64,000 bases of DNA from Sarcocystis neurona (GCA_000727475.1 KL647290.1:4165373-4229372), one strand, 5' to 3'. Numbered from the stretch's first letter, positions 1 to 14,173 are shown. The notes: generated by a model from the letters alone, not told the origin. Made by a program: numbers and translations.

Positions 1-3000
1 TATTTGTTCATGTACGAGAGAAGAAAAGTATTATGTTCATGATACGTGTGCACTGAATCACACCTGAAAGATCCTCAAGGATGCGGTCAACCTTGGTGTG
101 CAATGGCTTATCCATGTCCATTTCCTGCGTGTGGTCGAGGCCATGAGGTAGCAATAGTAGTAATAACTATTCAGTCATACGAAGTGACTGTGCAGTTGAA
201 GTATAAATAACCTCGAGTGGAGTCAATGGCAGAAACTGCGTTTCCACCAGACGACGGCACTGTAGCGACTTAGGCACGCGCGAACATCTGTAAAACCAAA
301 TTGCACAATGATCACCAGTAAGTGTCCTTTCACCTCGAGGAACAGAATCAGTGTCAAAGATACATCTACAGGAAAAAGTGATACAGATACACACACATGC
401 AGAGTGCAAATATTCATGCGTGCAACATGTGCGTGTCAAGGTGAGACACCGTAATGCTGACCAGAGATTCACACGTCACCTTGGGCATATTCTGTATGTG
501 TGTACATATGTGTACATACATACATTGAGTTGGAAATATAATTTCATCCATCTAAATATGGTGCACTCACGTTCACAAATTATATGGAATGCTATACTTA
601 AGGGTGGCGGTCACTATGCGTACCGACTCATCCGAGCAACCGCTTACGCTTCATCCTCAAAGTCCCCGGTGCACTTACAGAGACGAAAAGGATTGTTCTG
701 ATATGTTGAAAGCCGGTGTGGACGTCCAGGAAACCGCAGTAAGATGTATGGAGATATCTATACGTACTCACACCTGTGTACATCACTTAGGGTCTAAAGT
801 GTTGGCTGCTCTCCACGCACGTGTGTCAACAGTAAACGTGCGAGCCTGCACAAATCGGGTGATGCTAGTGGCAACACTCGGGTACAGAAACCAACCAGAG
901 AGAGACGTTCTTTTTCTTTCCTAGCTGTTGTTGGGTAAGAACTGTCCTGCGTGTAACACTGCAGAACGCAATACTTACGGGATACGTGTGTCTTCCGCCT
1001 GTATCCACGCGTACTCCGGTTTCCTTGTGCGCGTCGTCTATGTATATTAGAATTCCTCATGTCGGCACATACTGCCTCCTCCTGAGCTCTCTTGAGTAAG
1101 CGGTGAGTTATTTTTCGTCGAATACTCGTGTCTGCATGCTTCTGCGTAAGTATTAAGACCATCCTTCTCTACGTGTAAGCAACATTTCTTCTTGGGTCCC
1201 CCCTTGAAAAGCCCTGAGAACTGAACAGTGCGTAGGCACGCTATTTCCCTGTATTCACTATCTAACTTGAAGCAGCTGCACATCCCTGTTGCACCCGTTA
1301 CAACTCGCCTCACCGGCTCCCATTCCGTTGCTACCACCGTCGCTGGTATTTCAGGTGCCACTGCCGCTGTTCTTGCTGGTGCGGAGAGCTGGTTGGTACT
1401 CCTCCTGTTGTTCCTGCTACCGCGCTCTTGCTGCTGTATTCCGTCCGCTCTCCTCCTGGTGTGCTCCTGCCGCTCCGCTCTGGCTGCGCGGACCACCAAC
1501 ACATGTGCGATGGCATTACTGCACGAAGTATGTCACTATCTTTCCGTTTACACCGCTACCGGCGATGTTTGTAGAAACCGCACGAGATCGTCCCTTCACA
1601 CACTGCGCGTATACGTTGAGACCACCTGCTACGCGTGATCTTTCCTCCCTTGCTGCTATTTGCTCTGCCCTTCCAGCGAGAGAACCCCGTTGCTTGTGCG
1701 AGGAGGCAATACTGCGACGGTCCCGCTGCTACTGTGCGGCTGCGTGCCCTTGCTGCGTTCCCCTGCATGCCGTGCGTTCCTGCTGCTTCCACTGCTGCTA
1801 CCGTACGTTGTTTGCTGACATGCTGCAACAGCTGCGGCGCTGCTGTTTGTACTGCTGCTGTGGCTGGTTTCTCGTAGCTTGCCAGTGCTGCGGTATCACC
1901 GGCCGCGGCGCGTATGTTGCCACTGCCGCTGTTGCTGCAGGCCTGATCTGCGGTCCGTACTACACGTACGCGTGCTTGCGCAGGAAGGACATGGGGGCAT
2001 CGGAATAGAGGAGCAGCAGTCAGCGCAAAACAATAGAATTCAGATTACACTAGTACTGTCGGTACGACGTGTGAAGAGAGGGCACCCATTGAGGCAAGAG
2101 TTATACACTGAAAGAGGCAAATCTCCGACTGCGCGTGTATACTGTGTCTGGTGTGAATGTGCATACAGGAGACGAGAGGAACGGGAAATTATGCCGTAAT
2201 AATTGTGTAATAACCATCATCACTGGGTGAAATCACATACAGTGGCATGAATCACCCCACCGTCACTGCTGGATGCAAGTGAATGAGTTTCAACGGTGTG
2301 GTCAGCGTATACGACGGTACATGGCTTGCTTCGTGTGGGTGTCTGGAACTTGCCAGACGTTCGCTCGTTCCACACGTACTGTTGTGTACATTGCATGGTA
2401 CAGATGCAACATACGCCCTTAGTCTGGCTGGAAATGTTGACGTCTGTAAGTTCTAATCTGATCGACGTATGTATGGGGACGCACACATACGCTTGCACAG
2501 CATACCGGTGCGTTAAGCGCTCTGAGTGTTAGTATCGAATGTTGATATAAATGTGTATATATATGTATATATATGCATATGTGCAGTGTGCGTGCATATC
2601 CACTTTGTGCAAGACGAGTTGAGGAAGACACGTATGTGCATATGTGTCGTGCCCGGACTTTTCTACATGTCTGATGTGAATAATGTCTAAGCAGTCTCCC
2701 GTGTTCACACAGCGTCCACTTCCACACTATAGCGCTCTTCTCACCACCGTCTCACATCTAACGTAAGCCATCAACTCGCACAGCGTCTCTAAAAAGTATG
2801 TATCCACGTAATCACACTCTGGGCCAAGAGTGTGCAGTTAGATTCTCGGCGGATGTGGACCTGCTTTTGTTGACTGTGCGTCCCGCTGGCCTTCGGTATG
2901 TACACCCGTACGTATGTACACAGCAAACGTTTTGACTCAAACTTTTTTTTTTGTATGTGTGTGCGTGTGTGTTAAACACTCGAGCGAGCTGTGTTTTGTA

Positions 3001-3511
3001 GTTCCTATGTGTACGAGTGGCGAACGCCCGAGTGAACTGTGTCACCAAAGTATGCACACCGTGTGCACATGTCCACTAGTCTACGTAGTAATATACTTCT
3101 GATTTCATAGCGTGCTGCCGAAAATTGTGTACTGGAAATTTGCACGGAAGAATGTGTTTTTGCTTCCGCTGCCCTGCGGACTGCACACGTGCCGACTGGT
3201 CACCTGCCTTGAGCATTTTCTTTGTAGCCTTGAATTTGTCTTGGGGGGTCTCTCCTTTCCCGTTCCCTCCCCGTCTCCGGACGTCCTGCCTACCGTATTC
3301 TCCCATTTTCCCGTGCATCCACTCGGCCCCATAAATTCATCTTCCTGCTGTTCCGACACCCCTTCGTTTCCTTTCCTCCCTTTTTTTCCACCCTTCGCTC
3401 TGTTTCTTTCCCTCCTCTCCCCTCTTCTGTCTTCACCGTCCTTCGTCCTACTTTTGCTGCTTCTGCGTTTTGTTCCTGTTCCCCTCCCCTTCGTATCTTT
3501 TCTTCCCTGCG
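1..3511. other. Intergenic, no gene recognised
   Basis: I see no recognisable gene here. Bases 1360-1960 are rich in CTG/GCTGC-like triplets on the + strand and yield long but low-complexity Cys/Leu/Ala open frames that look compositional. Bases 2540-2600 are TA-rich. Bases 3240-3510 form a strongly pyrimidine-rich tract directly before the uS8 start codon and are likely its 5' leader and promoter-proximal sequence. Confidence 0.5.
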
Positions 3512-6214
3512 ATGCAGCGCGCGTGTGAGATGGTTGTATCGCTGCTGCGCGTGGACGCTTTGACGCAGCGCTGCCCTTTTCACGTTCTGAACGTACAGAT
3601 ACTGGATTTGTTACAGAGGGAAGGGTATATTCGAGGGTTTGTTGTAGATGGGAGTAAAATAGATATCCTCCTCAAATACTATAAAGGCGCCCCTGTAAGC
3701 TTCACATATATGGAGGCACGTATCAAGACGCGCGGGTTTGCGTGTGTATACGTATGTGTGTGTGTGTGTGTGTCTGTGTGTATTTGTGTGCGCTTCACGG
3801 AGGTGAACGCGCTTACGTGCAAGCACGTCCGTCAGGAGATGTCGTACCAACTGTAGCCCCCGTATAAATATATGTATTAGTGTTACGTGTAGGTGGGCGC
3901 ACATCGGTTCTAAACATGTATGTCTACTCAGATGAATTATGGAGAGAAGAATACGTGGAAACTTGTTGCTTGCTGAAGCGGAGTAGCTACCTCTAAAGGA
4001 GTGTAGGTTGGCCCGTGCGAAGTTCGCCTGCTTATGTTTATCTATGCGAAGAGAAGACATAATAGTAAAGGCGCTGCACATGGCGACAGCGCGGGTAGTG
4101 TTATGTCTTCAAATTTTACACAGAAGGGACGATGCGCCTCACGTACGTATCAGCTGTGTTTGACAGCGTTTATCGTATGTATGGAAGAGTGGTGTTATCC
4201 CGTTGCATACTGCTGTGGCTAGATGGCAAAGGACGAAATGTGTACAAAGCTGTGTATATGCACAGCTTTGTACACATTTCGTCCTTTGCTAGAGGAAGAC
4301 TAAGCAGTGAATACGTGGACGAGGGTATGCAAATACAAGCGGATTCAGGAACGCACAACTGTTTGTTCGCTACACGATTTTCCAGCTAACTGCTGGAATT
4401 TTACCTGCTCGTCCTGTTGTAGGTGTAACGCCGCAGTGATGTTGGAAATTCGTGCTGTGATCATACATTACGTAGAAGAGTGGTTTGTAGTGGTATTGCC
4501 CTGCGTCGTGTTGTTACAGATTTTTATCATAGGACTGCACGTACCGCATGGCACGGCAACGTCCACACTAGACTTCAGCTATGTGTGCTACCAGGCCAAT
4601 ACATCAAGAAGCGTTCGTGTGCATTTGTATTAAACGTGTCTGCGTATACATACGTCGCACAGGCATTGCCGTAGCTTACTAGCGGTATGCGCGTATAAAT
4701 CTATATGTATATATGTATATGAAAAGGCACATTCGGAGACTCGGTACACTGTTGTCTTCATACATACGAAACCCGGTGATTTCAAGCCACTGGTGCCCTT
4801 CTCTCTCCGCACGTGTATATATGTATATGCGTATATGTCTGGACAGGGAGAGACAAATCGCGACGAAGGATGAGTAGGTCTGTCTACAGATGTGTGTGAC
4901 TAGGTCAGAGAGGCCTGGTGGGCAGACGTGAGTACGTCTGACCAAGCAGGGGTAGAGCCTGTGGAAGTTTAGTATAGTAAATTGGACATAATGTCGCACT
5001 CCTCGTTCGAAGGTATCCTAAGCAGGCATAGTGGACATCTGTGCAGCTACCACGTTTTATACATCTAGTATATATATGTGTTTCCATAGTTGTCAGGGTC
5101 CCCGCGTGGTACGTCTACGTGCGGCTTATAGTATACGGCGTGGGGCCGCATAATATGAAAGAGTCTCGTGTGTAAGCACCTATAAGTATTTATTCATTTG
5201 TCTACAGCTGTACAGAGACAACTGGTTATCTGTATAGCCATGGTTACACAGAGGAAGAATGAATTGACGTGTGCGGATATGTGTGTGTATGTACATATGT
5301 ACATAGTCCGTGTGTGAGGATGTGCGTTGTGGAAGAAGCGAATAGCGTGTACGTGGCGCGATAGCTGAAGACGTGAATGTTATAGAAAATAGCGTACAGG
5401 GAGCAAGTGAGTTACACAGGGAAGACTTACAAGTATCTTATCCTGAATAACAGTGAGATTCACGCTGATTTCCCGCAGAATTTTCGTCTTGCGTGTTATG
5501 AGTAGCGCAACAGAGAAGAACTTTAAGAAATATATGCCTTCCTAAAAAGGGCCCTCGCCCTTTTCCACCTCAACCCCACGCACGTGGATACACAAGTCAC
5601 CGCAGCGGGGCACACGCGCCCACATGGATTTGTGCGATTGTGTGTGTGTGTGTGTGTTTGTGTGAGTGAGCGAATACATATTTATATATATTGTGTGCGG
5701 CTATATACATACATTTGTATCTGCACATACGGGCGTACCCGGGTGGCTACCTGTGAGCAAATTGTGTGTCCATGTACGTACATACGTATGTGTATTTCGG
5801 TGTGGTGTGATATCAGTATATACATATATATATATATATATGTGCGATAGTCTGCAGAATAGACGTCATGTGTGGCTGTACGTCCGTTGTGCCTGCACAC
5901 GGTATGTTGCAAGTGAGCACACTATTCATGTTTGTGGGGACGTAACACACTTCCTGTGTTCTTGTGCATGCGTGTGTGGGTGCGCGTATGTGTACTGTGT
6001 ACTGCAGGTAATACGAAATATACGTGTGGTATCGAAGCCAAGCAGGGATATTTGGCTGACTCCGCATGAATTGAAGTTTCGGACACGCTATAATACAGGC
6101 CTCTGGGTTATGCAGACGGCCTGCGGAGTAGTTTCTCATAGAGACTGCATCCGTATGGGCATTGGAGGGAAAATGTTAATGGCAATCAACAACGGCTACC
6201 AGCACTTCTGCTAA
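3512..6214 (+). CDS. uS8m: Bacterial-type ribosomal protein uS8, probably mitochondrial; 2 exons (3512-3694, 6008-6214)
   Basis: Predicted 129-aa small-subunit ribosomal protein of the uS8 family, which binds 16S-type rRNA in the central domain of the small subunit. Exon 1 gives 61 aa with the N-terminal hallmark ILDLLQREGYIRGF; exon 2 gives 68 aa with RVVSKPS, then GVVSHRDCIRMGIGGKML, which matches the bacterial C-terminal pattern SxxGVMTxxxAR..G(I/V)GGE. The donor is GTAAGC after codon 61 (phase 0), the acceptor is CTGCAG at 6007, and the join restores the family pattern LKYYKGAP-VIRNIRVVSKPS. Length is normal for bacterial S8 (about 130 aa). It differs from the eukaryotic cytosolic form (RPS15A type), so an organelle ribosome is inferred. 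Apicoplast S8 is normally apicoplast-encoded, so the mitochondrion is the likelier site. No ATG lies upstream in frame and no clear presequence is visible. The 2313-bp intron contains microsatellites and a long hairpin. Confidence 0.88.
4226..4289. repeat. Perfect inverted repeat, 29-bp arms, 6-nt loop
   Basis: Left arm 4226-4254 begins GCAAAGGACGAAATGTG; right arm 4261-4289 is its exact reverse complement; the loop is TATATG. Imperfect pairing continues outward (CTAGA against TAGAG). It lies in the uS8 intron and would form a strong RNA hairpin or DNA cruciform. Confidence 0.95.
5824..5842. repeat. TA dinucleotide microsatellite
   Basis: Alternating TA run within the uS8 intron, one of many TA and TG tracts between 5640 and 5850. 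Confidence 0.9.
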
Positions 6215-9200
6215 TATGCTGGCAGCCTCAGTTTAATGTGCAAAAGCGTTGCATAAATGAGGAACGTTCAAACCTGGCGGTGATCGTTTCGTGTGCTGCA
6301 GTCCACTGCGGTTCACAGTGCACACCAGCATCCCTTTCGTCTGTCATAAGGACGAGCTTGTTCGCGGAAACTGGGTAGTGGCAGTGCTCTGTGGGTACCA
6401 GCCTACTCCGTTGTTCTTGGACAGAGAAGACGAACTGAACCGTCGAATCAAAAAATTAGTGTTGGAATGGATGATCCTAAACGCCTCCGCTGGTGCTGTA
6501 GCTGCCAATGCGAGGAACCGACTGTCCATCGCAGGACGGAGTGAACGTGGCGATCCGGTGTAGGCCTTGGTGAGATTATGTGAGGGGCCGCAGAAGATGA
6601 CTGTGCACGTATTAACTAATGTTGTTACCGGCGAGACGCGAAATTTGGTGTCTCTGTCAGCACTGCATCAGTTCTCATGAGTGGGGTTGATCCCTTTATC
6701 CGTGTACATCAACATTCTCTGGCACTCTTCGACTGTGCACACACACCAGAGGCTTTGGTGTGAAGCTGTAGTTGTCAAAACAATCAAAATATTGTCGTCG
6801 AGAGTCTCTGGTAGTGTTACTGCTCTAAGTGTAGGAACCACTGATGTGTATTGTCGAAATGCCCTCAAAACCGTGATGGGTCTTATCACCTTGCTCGCAC
6901 TGTAGCTTAGAGTTCAAGGTAAGGCCTGTAGCCGACAATACCTGGTGTGCGTCAATATCGTAGTAGTCTGAAAAGCGTTGCTAATAACAGTAGCTAAAAA
7001 GCGTTTCCGTTGTTTGACTGATAATACGAGAGTCGTTCTCAAGTTTCAGTAGAATGACGCACGGAAACAGCGTTGCTGTTTGTCGGGAATCGGGACAGAG
7101 AACGGAGAATGGTCCTTGCTCTAGCAACATCCTCGTCCTCATGCAATGAAAGCGAGCATTTCAGTTCGAAATGTGCCAAGTAGCAACATCATTTCCAATA
7201 ACACAGCATTGGAGACGACGAAGGAGATGCTCGTAGTCCACTATTTAAAAGGAACAACGACTGAAATATACTCAGAGCAGGAGGGGGAAGAGTGTTTGAT
7301 ATTGTGTCGACGTAACGGGCTTCACGTTTCTAAGGGAAGCAGAGGAGGAAGAGTGCACTGGCGTGTACAACCGTTTGTGGCAGTTACCAATTTCGGTGTT
7401 TTTCTTTCTGATGGGGGACGTGCCAAAGTGCGCAAACGTCTGTGTTAATACTCGTACCAGGCACGAATTCCCGCAGCGGTCTTCCTGGTGTGGTATGCAG
7501 AGAACGTGTACACTAGACTGGACTCCTGACTGCTTTTTTCAACGAGAGGAAGGTAGAGAGCTGGATCAATGTAACCTTTATAGGGAGCTCATGGTTTTGA
7601 ATTGAAAGGTATTGCACGAATTGCGCGGTGGAATTAGAGAAACACTGAGAGGCCCTACGCAGATTGGAGTAATCACGTGCTGGTGCAGAACCACCACTAC
7701 CGTACACACATACGTGCTAAACAGGAGGACAACGCAGGACAGGCTAACACATACAAGAAATGAGTGACTTGAATGAAGAGACGACACTCTTCACATGCAA
7801 CCACACCGACTCACACGCTCGCAGTGGGAGCCGAACCACTGGTGCGCGTGTAGAAGGGAAACAAACTCAAAGCCGACTGCAGTCATAAGAAAGCATGATG
7901 CCAGCCTTCTTCCGCACTTCGGGTTAACACTTGCCTGATATTGATATCTGTGTGCATTCCATCTGGTGTGTAACTTCAGTGATCGAAGCTACATCGTGGG
8001 CAAGTAAACTGCATTAACTGGGGAGCCTAAGTGTTTATTGTATGACGTGTACATGTAGAAAATGCAGCGCCAAGGTGAGCAAGCAGAAAGCATGTGCTGG
8101 TGAGCATCCAGTGGTCCCTATCTGTGGATCAATGCCGTGAAAAAAGTCGTGTGGTTCAACTTGCCAGGTGCTCTGCACGATGAAGCAGCCGTATTTCTTC
8201 CCCGCTTGCAGCCGGCGGCTGCGTCCAAGCGGTAGTGCACGCCTTCATACACGTACATTTCTACGTACAGCATGTTCCGGCGCCGACATAGCAGTCTATT
8301 TTTACGGTCGCAAGCTTAGACAAAAACAGACCTTGATGGCGTCTTGTGCACAACAGCAGAGTTACACCGGAGTTTACCCCGTGTACAAAAGTCTAGTGTA
8401 GTAAGAGGAACCTCATGTAGAAAAATATTTTTATGTATGTACTTTCAACATATGCTGGCACACAAACAGAGATTTAGTTCATTTATTACCCGAAGAGATC
8501 CACGCAGGTTTGTTTATGCATCCGAAGCGTGCAACCTTGGAGCCCCTCTTCTCAAAAACTTCACCTGTGGTGATGCGGAGTATGCGGAACTCCATCGGAT
8601 TTTTAAGAGCGCTGCACAGAAGCAGAACGGCACTTTAACTTCCACAGTAGCGGAATCCAAATACGCAAGGGCTTGCTGTCGTATCGGAGTCGTCCGCATG
8701 GGAACTCAGTCGAGTTTCAGGTGAAGAACCCGTTGTACGTCAGACCTTTTCAACTTGATTGTTGTACCACACACCCCCCCCCGTACAACCCCTGTAGTTT
8801 ACAGTTACTTAGTTCCTGCGTCTCTCGAGTCTGGCATCCGTCTGTAGTACCAGTGTGACAAAGGGGTCGTGCGGAGCGCCTCTTCCCTTGCTCGGAAGCC
8901 TTTTGCAGCTTCAGAGTCAGGCAGCCGTTCTCGTTAATTCGCATATATATACGTGCACACCTACGTAACTTCAATTTTGCCCTACCAAGGCAAGTACTGG
9001 AACCTTGTGTCCCCTCTTTGAGAGTGCCCAACGCTCAACGCGTGGTCTTCCATCGGTAACTGACAACCGAGGCTTTTTACTGTTTGGGTGTTCATTTCAA
9101 CTCGAGGTCTTCGTAAGGAGCCAGCAGGCACGTTCATATCAAGTAGTAGCTGGTAGACGCACACCGCATTCGTTCCGTCGACCAGATCATCCACTTGTGT

Positions 9201-9752
9201 GCAGCCACACAAACCTCTGTACTGAAGAAACTGGCGGAAGAAGCAAAGATGTTACTCCAGTGCAGCAGGAGCGCACACCTAGGAGCAGTAAAAATTCAGG
9301 TGGCTATATGCTCAATGGCGGAGACCGAGAAGTTACCGGTAACAAGGCAAAAGAACCAACACAGGTAATGTGGATCTCTGCATGACGGCCACGAAAGTCA
9401 AGATACATCGCAGCAGCAGAGGCTTCAATCAGCTGGTGAAGCAGCAGACAGCCCTGATGTGTAAGCGGACGTCTACGCGCTTGCATCCTTTCGGAAGAAA
9501 GCCGGCAGCAGTAGGACAGCTGCAGCAATGGATACCTTGCGTATAGGTTAATGTCGTGTGCCAGATGATACTACGTCCAGCAGGGGGAATTAACACGTGC
9601 TACGCTGTTGGTGGTGAGTTTTTACGTACTTTGTGCACATACACAACAAGGATGCTTGTCGTTGCAGACTTGCGTATGTCACCCACGATGCGAGCACCGG
9701 ATCTACACTTGAGGTTGTGACGCCTGTTGCAGCGCACTCATACATTGTACAG

Positions 9753-9930
9753 ACTTGCTGAGTGGATTATACTCGGAGAAAGGCCGCTTTTGTTGTGACG
9801 TATGTGCGTGAGTTGTATACACAAGCTGTATTATAATTCTGCATACTTGCTGGGTGTTTTACACTCGGAGGAAGGCCACTCTTCTTGTCACCTGTGTACG
9901 TGAGTGGTACGCAGAAACTGTGTTTTCTAC
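9753..9930. repeat. Diverged tandem duplication, 92-bp period, 2 copies
   Basis: Copies start at ACTTGCTGAGTGGATTATAC (9753) and ACTTGCTGGGTGTTTTACAC (9845). Both continue through CTCGGAG(A/G)AAGGCC and end near AA(G/A)CTGT. The sequence has no coding signature. Confidence 0.8.
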
Positions 9931-10718
9931 ACTAGGACAAATGCCAACTGCTGCGCACTAGAAGTGCGAGCGTGCATCTTACGCGTGAATTTAAACTGGT
10001 AAAAACTAATGCTGTCCCCCTTATCGGCGTCTCTCCCCCCGACGTTGTGTGCACCGTAAGCACCACGTGCACCACAGGAAATGGGACTGCCCGATTAGCA
10101 CAGAAGTGCTACCTGCAAGTAGAGATTCACGACACACATACGGTGCACTGCCGCTGACCATAACCGAATTGGTCCCCCTTGCGGTTATTTGTGTACCTGT
10201 AGGAAATTCCATGTGCACCGTCGTCCAGACTTCACGTGTGCACGGATGACGCACTAGTGGCACAAGACCACCTCGCGGGACATCACGTGATAATTCGATT
10301 GCAATTGAAGACTACCACTTCCTGCAAGTGTAGTCAGAATGAACCGCCGTGTACAGCATACTGTCCTCCACACGCACACAAACCCTCCGCGCGTGCGTAT
10401 ACACACGCACTTCGGGCGTATGTACCAGACTTCGAGGCGCCACTGGTTCAGATCTGTAAAAAATCATTGAGGCCTTTTGAGTGTCCTCCGGATTAGCTGT
10501 TTTTACTTGTAGTCAAGAGAATCGCGGAGGGAAATCTCGCAAGGTGCGTCAACAGTACTGGGTGGCTTCTAGTGAAGCCTAAGCTGGTGCGCTATCTACG
10601 CAGCACCGGAGAATAATTTCCACAACTCGCAGGAGAATCTGGAATGATCCAGATTGAGTATCTGGCTCGAGCACAGCCTAGAATTCCTTCTTCACACTTG
10701 CGCTTGAATGTTCGCAGT

Positions 10719-10746
10719 GCCCAATGCGTCACGTGACGCACTGGGC
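10719..10746. repeat. 28-bp near-perfect palindrome downstream of H2A
   Basis: GCCCAATGCGTCAC followed at once by GTGACGCACTGGGC: 14-bp arms with one mismatch and no spacer, centred on CACGTG. It begins 92 bp past the H2A stop codon on the transcribed side. It may be a 3'-end RNA hairpin or a protein-binding palindrome; the role is inferred only. Confidence 0.9.
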
Positions 10747-10837
10747 GCACATCCTCAACCCTCTTCACATCATTTAGTCCCCCGACGCAACGTTCCACGT
10801 TATCTCCTCAGTGTGAATATGCACTGCTTCCCTCGGT

Positions 10838-11224
10838 TTACTGAGACTTCTTGCTCTTGGATTTCTTGGGCAACAGCACAGAGTGTACATTGGGCATCAC
10901 GCCTCCGCTGGCAATTGTGACCCCTCCGAGAAACTTGCTCAACTCCTCGTCATTTCTGACAGCAAGCTGGATGTGTCGGGGGATGATCCTCGTTTTCTTG
11001 TGGTCTCTGGCGGCATTTCCTGCAAGCTCAAGAATTTCTGCGCACAGGTATTCCAGCACGGCAGCCATGTAGACTGGCGCGCCCGCCCCCACGCGTTTCG
11101 CATACCTCCCCTTCTTCAGGTATCTGCTGATGCGGCCCACCGGGAACTGCAGCCCTGCCTTGGCAGATTTGCTGCTGCTCTTCCCCGACTTCTTCGCACG
11201 TCCGCCCTTGCCCTTTGCCGACAT
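10838..11224 (-). CDS. H2A: Histone H2A (canonical type), 128 aa
   Basis: Core nucleosomal histone H2A. The protein begins [20 protein letters not shown] and contains the diagnostic [10 protein letters not shown] (residues 23-32), the RVGAGAPVY block, ELAGNAARD, the acidic-patch residues E62/E65 and D92-E93-E94 in this numbering, and the docking segment [20 protein letters not shown]. It is intronless and of usual length. The start is the ATG at 11224; upstream in-frame codons lack the histone pattern. It diverges from the H3 gene with about 1.2 kb between the start codons. The C-terminus is KKSKSKKSQ and lacks the SQ(E/D)-hydrophobic tail of H2A.X, although it ends in a bare Ser-Gln. No H2A.Z features are visible. 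No metazoan-type histone 3' stem-loop is seen, but a 28-bp palindrome lies 92 bp downstream. Confidence 0.98.
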   Translation of the reverse strand: MSAKGKGGRAKKSGKSSSKSAKAGLQFPVGRISRYLKKGRYAKRVGAGAPVYMAAVLEYLCAEILELAGNAARDHKKTRIIPRHIQLAVRNDEELSKFLGGVTIASGGVMPNVHSVLLPKKSKSKKSQ

Positions 11225-12851
<1,627 letters not shown>

Positions 12852-13175
12852 AGTGCTGAAGGCGCGGCGACTTTCGACATGAAGATGGAACAAGACTAAA
12901 GAATGTGGAATTAAAGCTAGGTGAAGTGGAGTGAATCATTCGCTTCTGGCGCTGCACTATCCTGTCTTAGGCTTCACTAGAAGCCACCATAAAAGTCGGA
13001 GCGGGGGACGTGAATTGGCAGTTTGGTGGAAATGGAGTGGCGTACGCCGCAGTATCTGCAGGGGGTTGTAAGACGGTAGTGTCCAGGCGATGCACACCGC
13101 TGTTGCAGTTGGATAGGGAGTGGCAAATGTGGATGGTAGCAAGATTAGCGTGTTGATACTAACGGTGTAACGGCG

Positions 13176-13352
13176 ACTAAGAAAGCCAAACGTATACCGA
13201 CGACTTCTATGGCGTATCCGAATGACCGCTAATCTCACGGAGTAACCGCGACTATCACTGACACAGTGTCCCTAAAGACGCCATTACCACATTCTGCAGC
13301 CGCCTTACCATAGTGCTGTTCACTAAGAAAGGCAAACGTATACCGACGACTT
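13176..13352. repeat. 31-bp direct repeat, two copies 146 bp apart
   Basis: ACTAAGAAAG(C/G)CAAACGTATA continuing to CCGACGACTT is found at 13176-13206 and 13322-13352 with a single mismatch. The intervening DNA is not duplicated. Confidence 0.85.
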
Positions 13353-14132
13353 GCACAGCTGGCCCCGCTCACTCCGCACGTACACCTGCATATTTAGCCA
13401 GCGTCTCCCTCTCCCATATCACACTCTGCATGTGCAGGCACGTAATCCACTAGGACGCAGATATTTTCTCATGACATGCGTGTCTGCAAAATGTGCACAG
13501 CGCGGTATCCCCGGTGTGCACGCTTGGACAGACCACTTCATAGGTATACTTGAAATGAGATGTGTTGGGACCCTGACAAGGATAGCCCCCTCGTTATGCT
13601 GGACCCTCCAGGAAGGAGTGTATTCTGGTGAGTTCACTTCATTTATTAGCACTCACCAGGATACTCTGTCTTTGTGCTAAGAAATACCTCCGACGCGCGT
13701 TTGCTGGTTTTTTCAAATTTGAGCCCTCTGTTCCACATTATATATAGATAGGTACACAAGTGACGCACACACATACTTACACGGGCATGTACGCACTAAC
13801 ACGAACTATCAATGTCCCGGCGTGCGCACGGGACGGTAGACGTAGAAGTTGGATTCGTAGGGAGACAAATTTGTCGACGTAGAACTGATGTGTTTTTTAT
13901 TGGGGGTAAATCTGTATGTTCTTGATTTTACCTTAGAAGGAGCTACTTGCTTTAGCATGCCACTCTGATGATATGAGGTCAGTCATACTTTTTTCTCTTG
14001 TGTACCCGGGTAGCTGTGTGCCCCAATGCACTGTCTGAACAGTACGCATGTATGCCATTGTATACTTCACCCGGGGCGGTTTGTTTTTACGCGTACGTAC
14101 GATTTTCGACTTGCCCTCATGCACACAGTATT

Positions 14133-14140
<8 letters not shown>

Positions 14141-14170
<30 letters not shown>
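14141..14170. repeat. (AT)15 microsatellite
   Basis: Thirty consecutive alternating A/T bases. Confidence 0.95.

Positions 14171-14173
<3 letters not shown>

Larger units (their letters stand above)
6215..10837. other. Repeat-poor intergenic DNA between uS8 and H2A
   Basis: No gene could be assigned. Several open frames of 60-126 codons exist on both strands (for example 6291-6563 + and 8344-8724 +). The first follows a GTGCTGCAG acceptor-like site and has a fairly natural composition, but none matches a family I recognise, and the opposite-strand frames look equally plausible. Microsatellites are almost absent, in contrast to the flanking DNA. A diverged 92-bp tandem duplication lies at 9753-9930. 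Confidence 0.4.

Noticed and set aside
1289..2008. 239-codon + frame rich in Cys and Leu
   Set aside because: Composition follows CTG/TGC triplets; no domain and no conserved motif.
5545..5564. Terminator-like hairpin AAAAGGGC-CCTC-GCCCTTTT
   Set aside because: It lies in an intron of a eukaryotic gene; intrinsic terminators do not apply, and a stem of 8 bp is expected at this sequence length.
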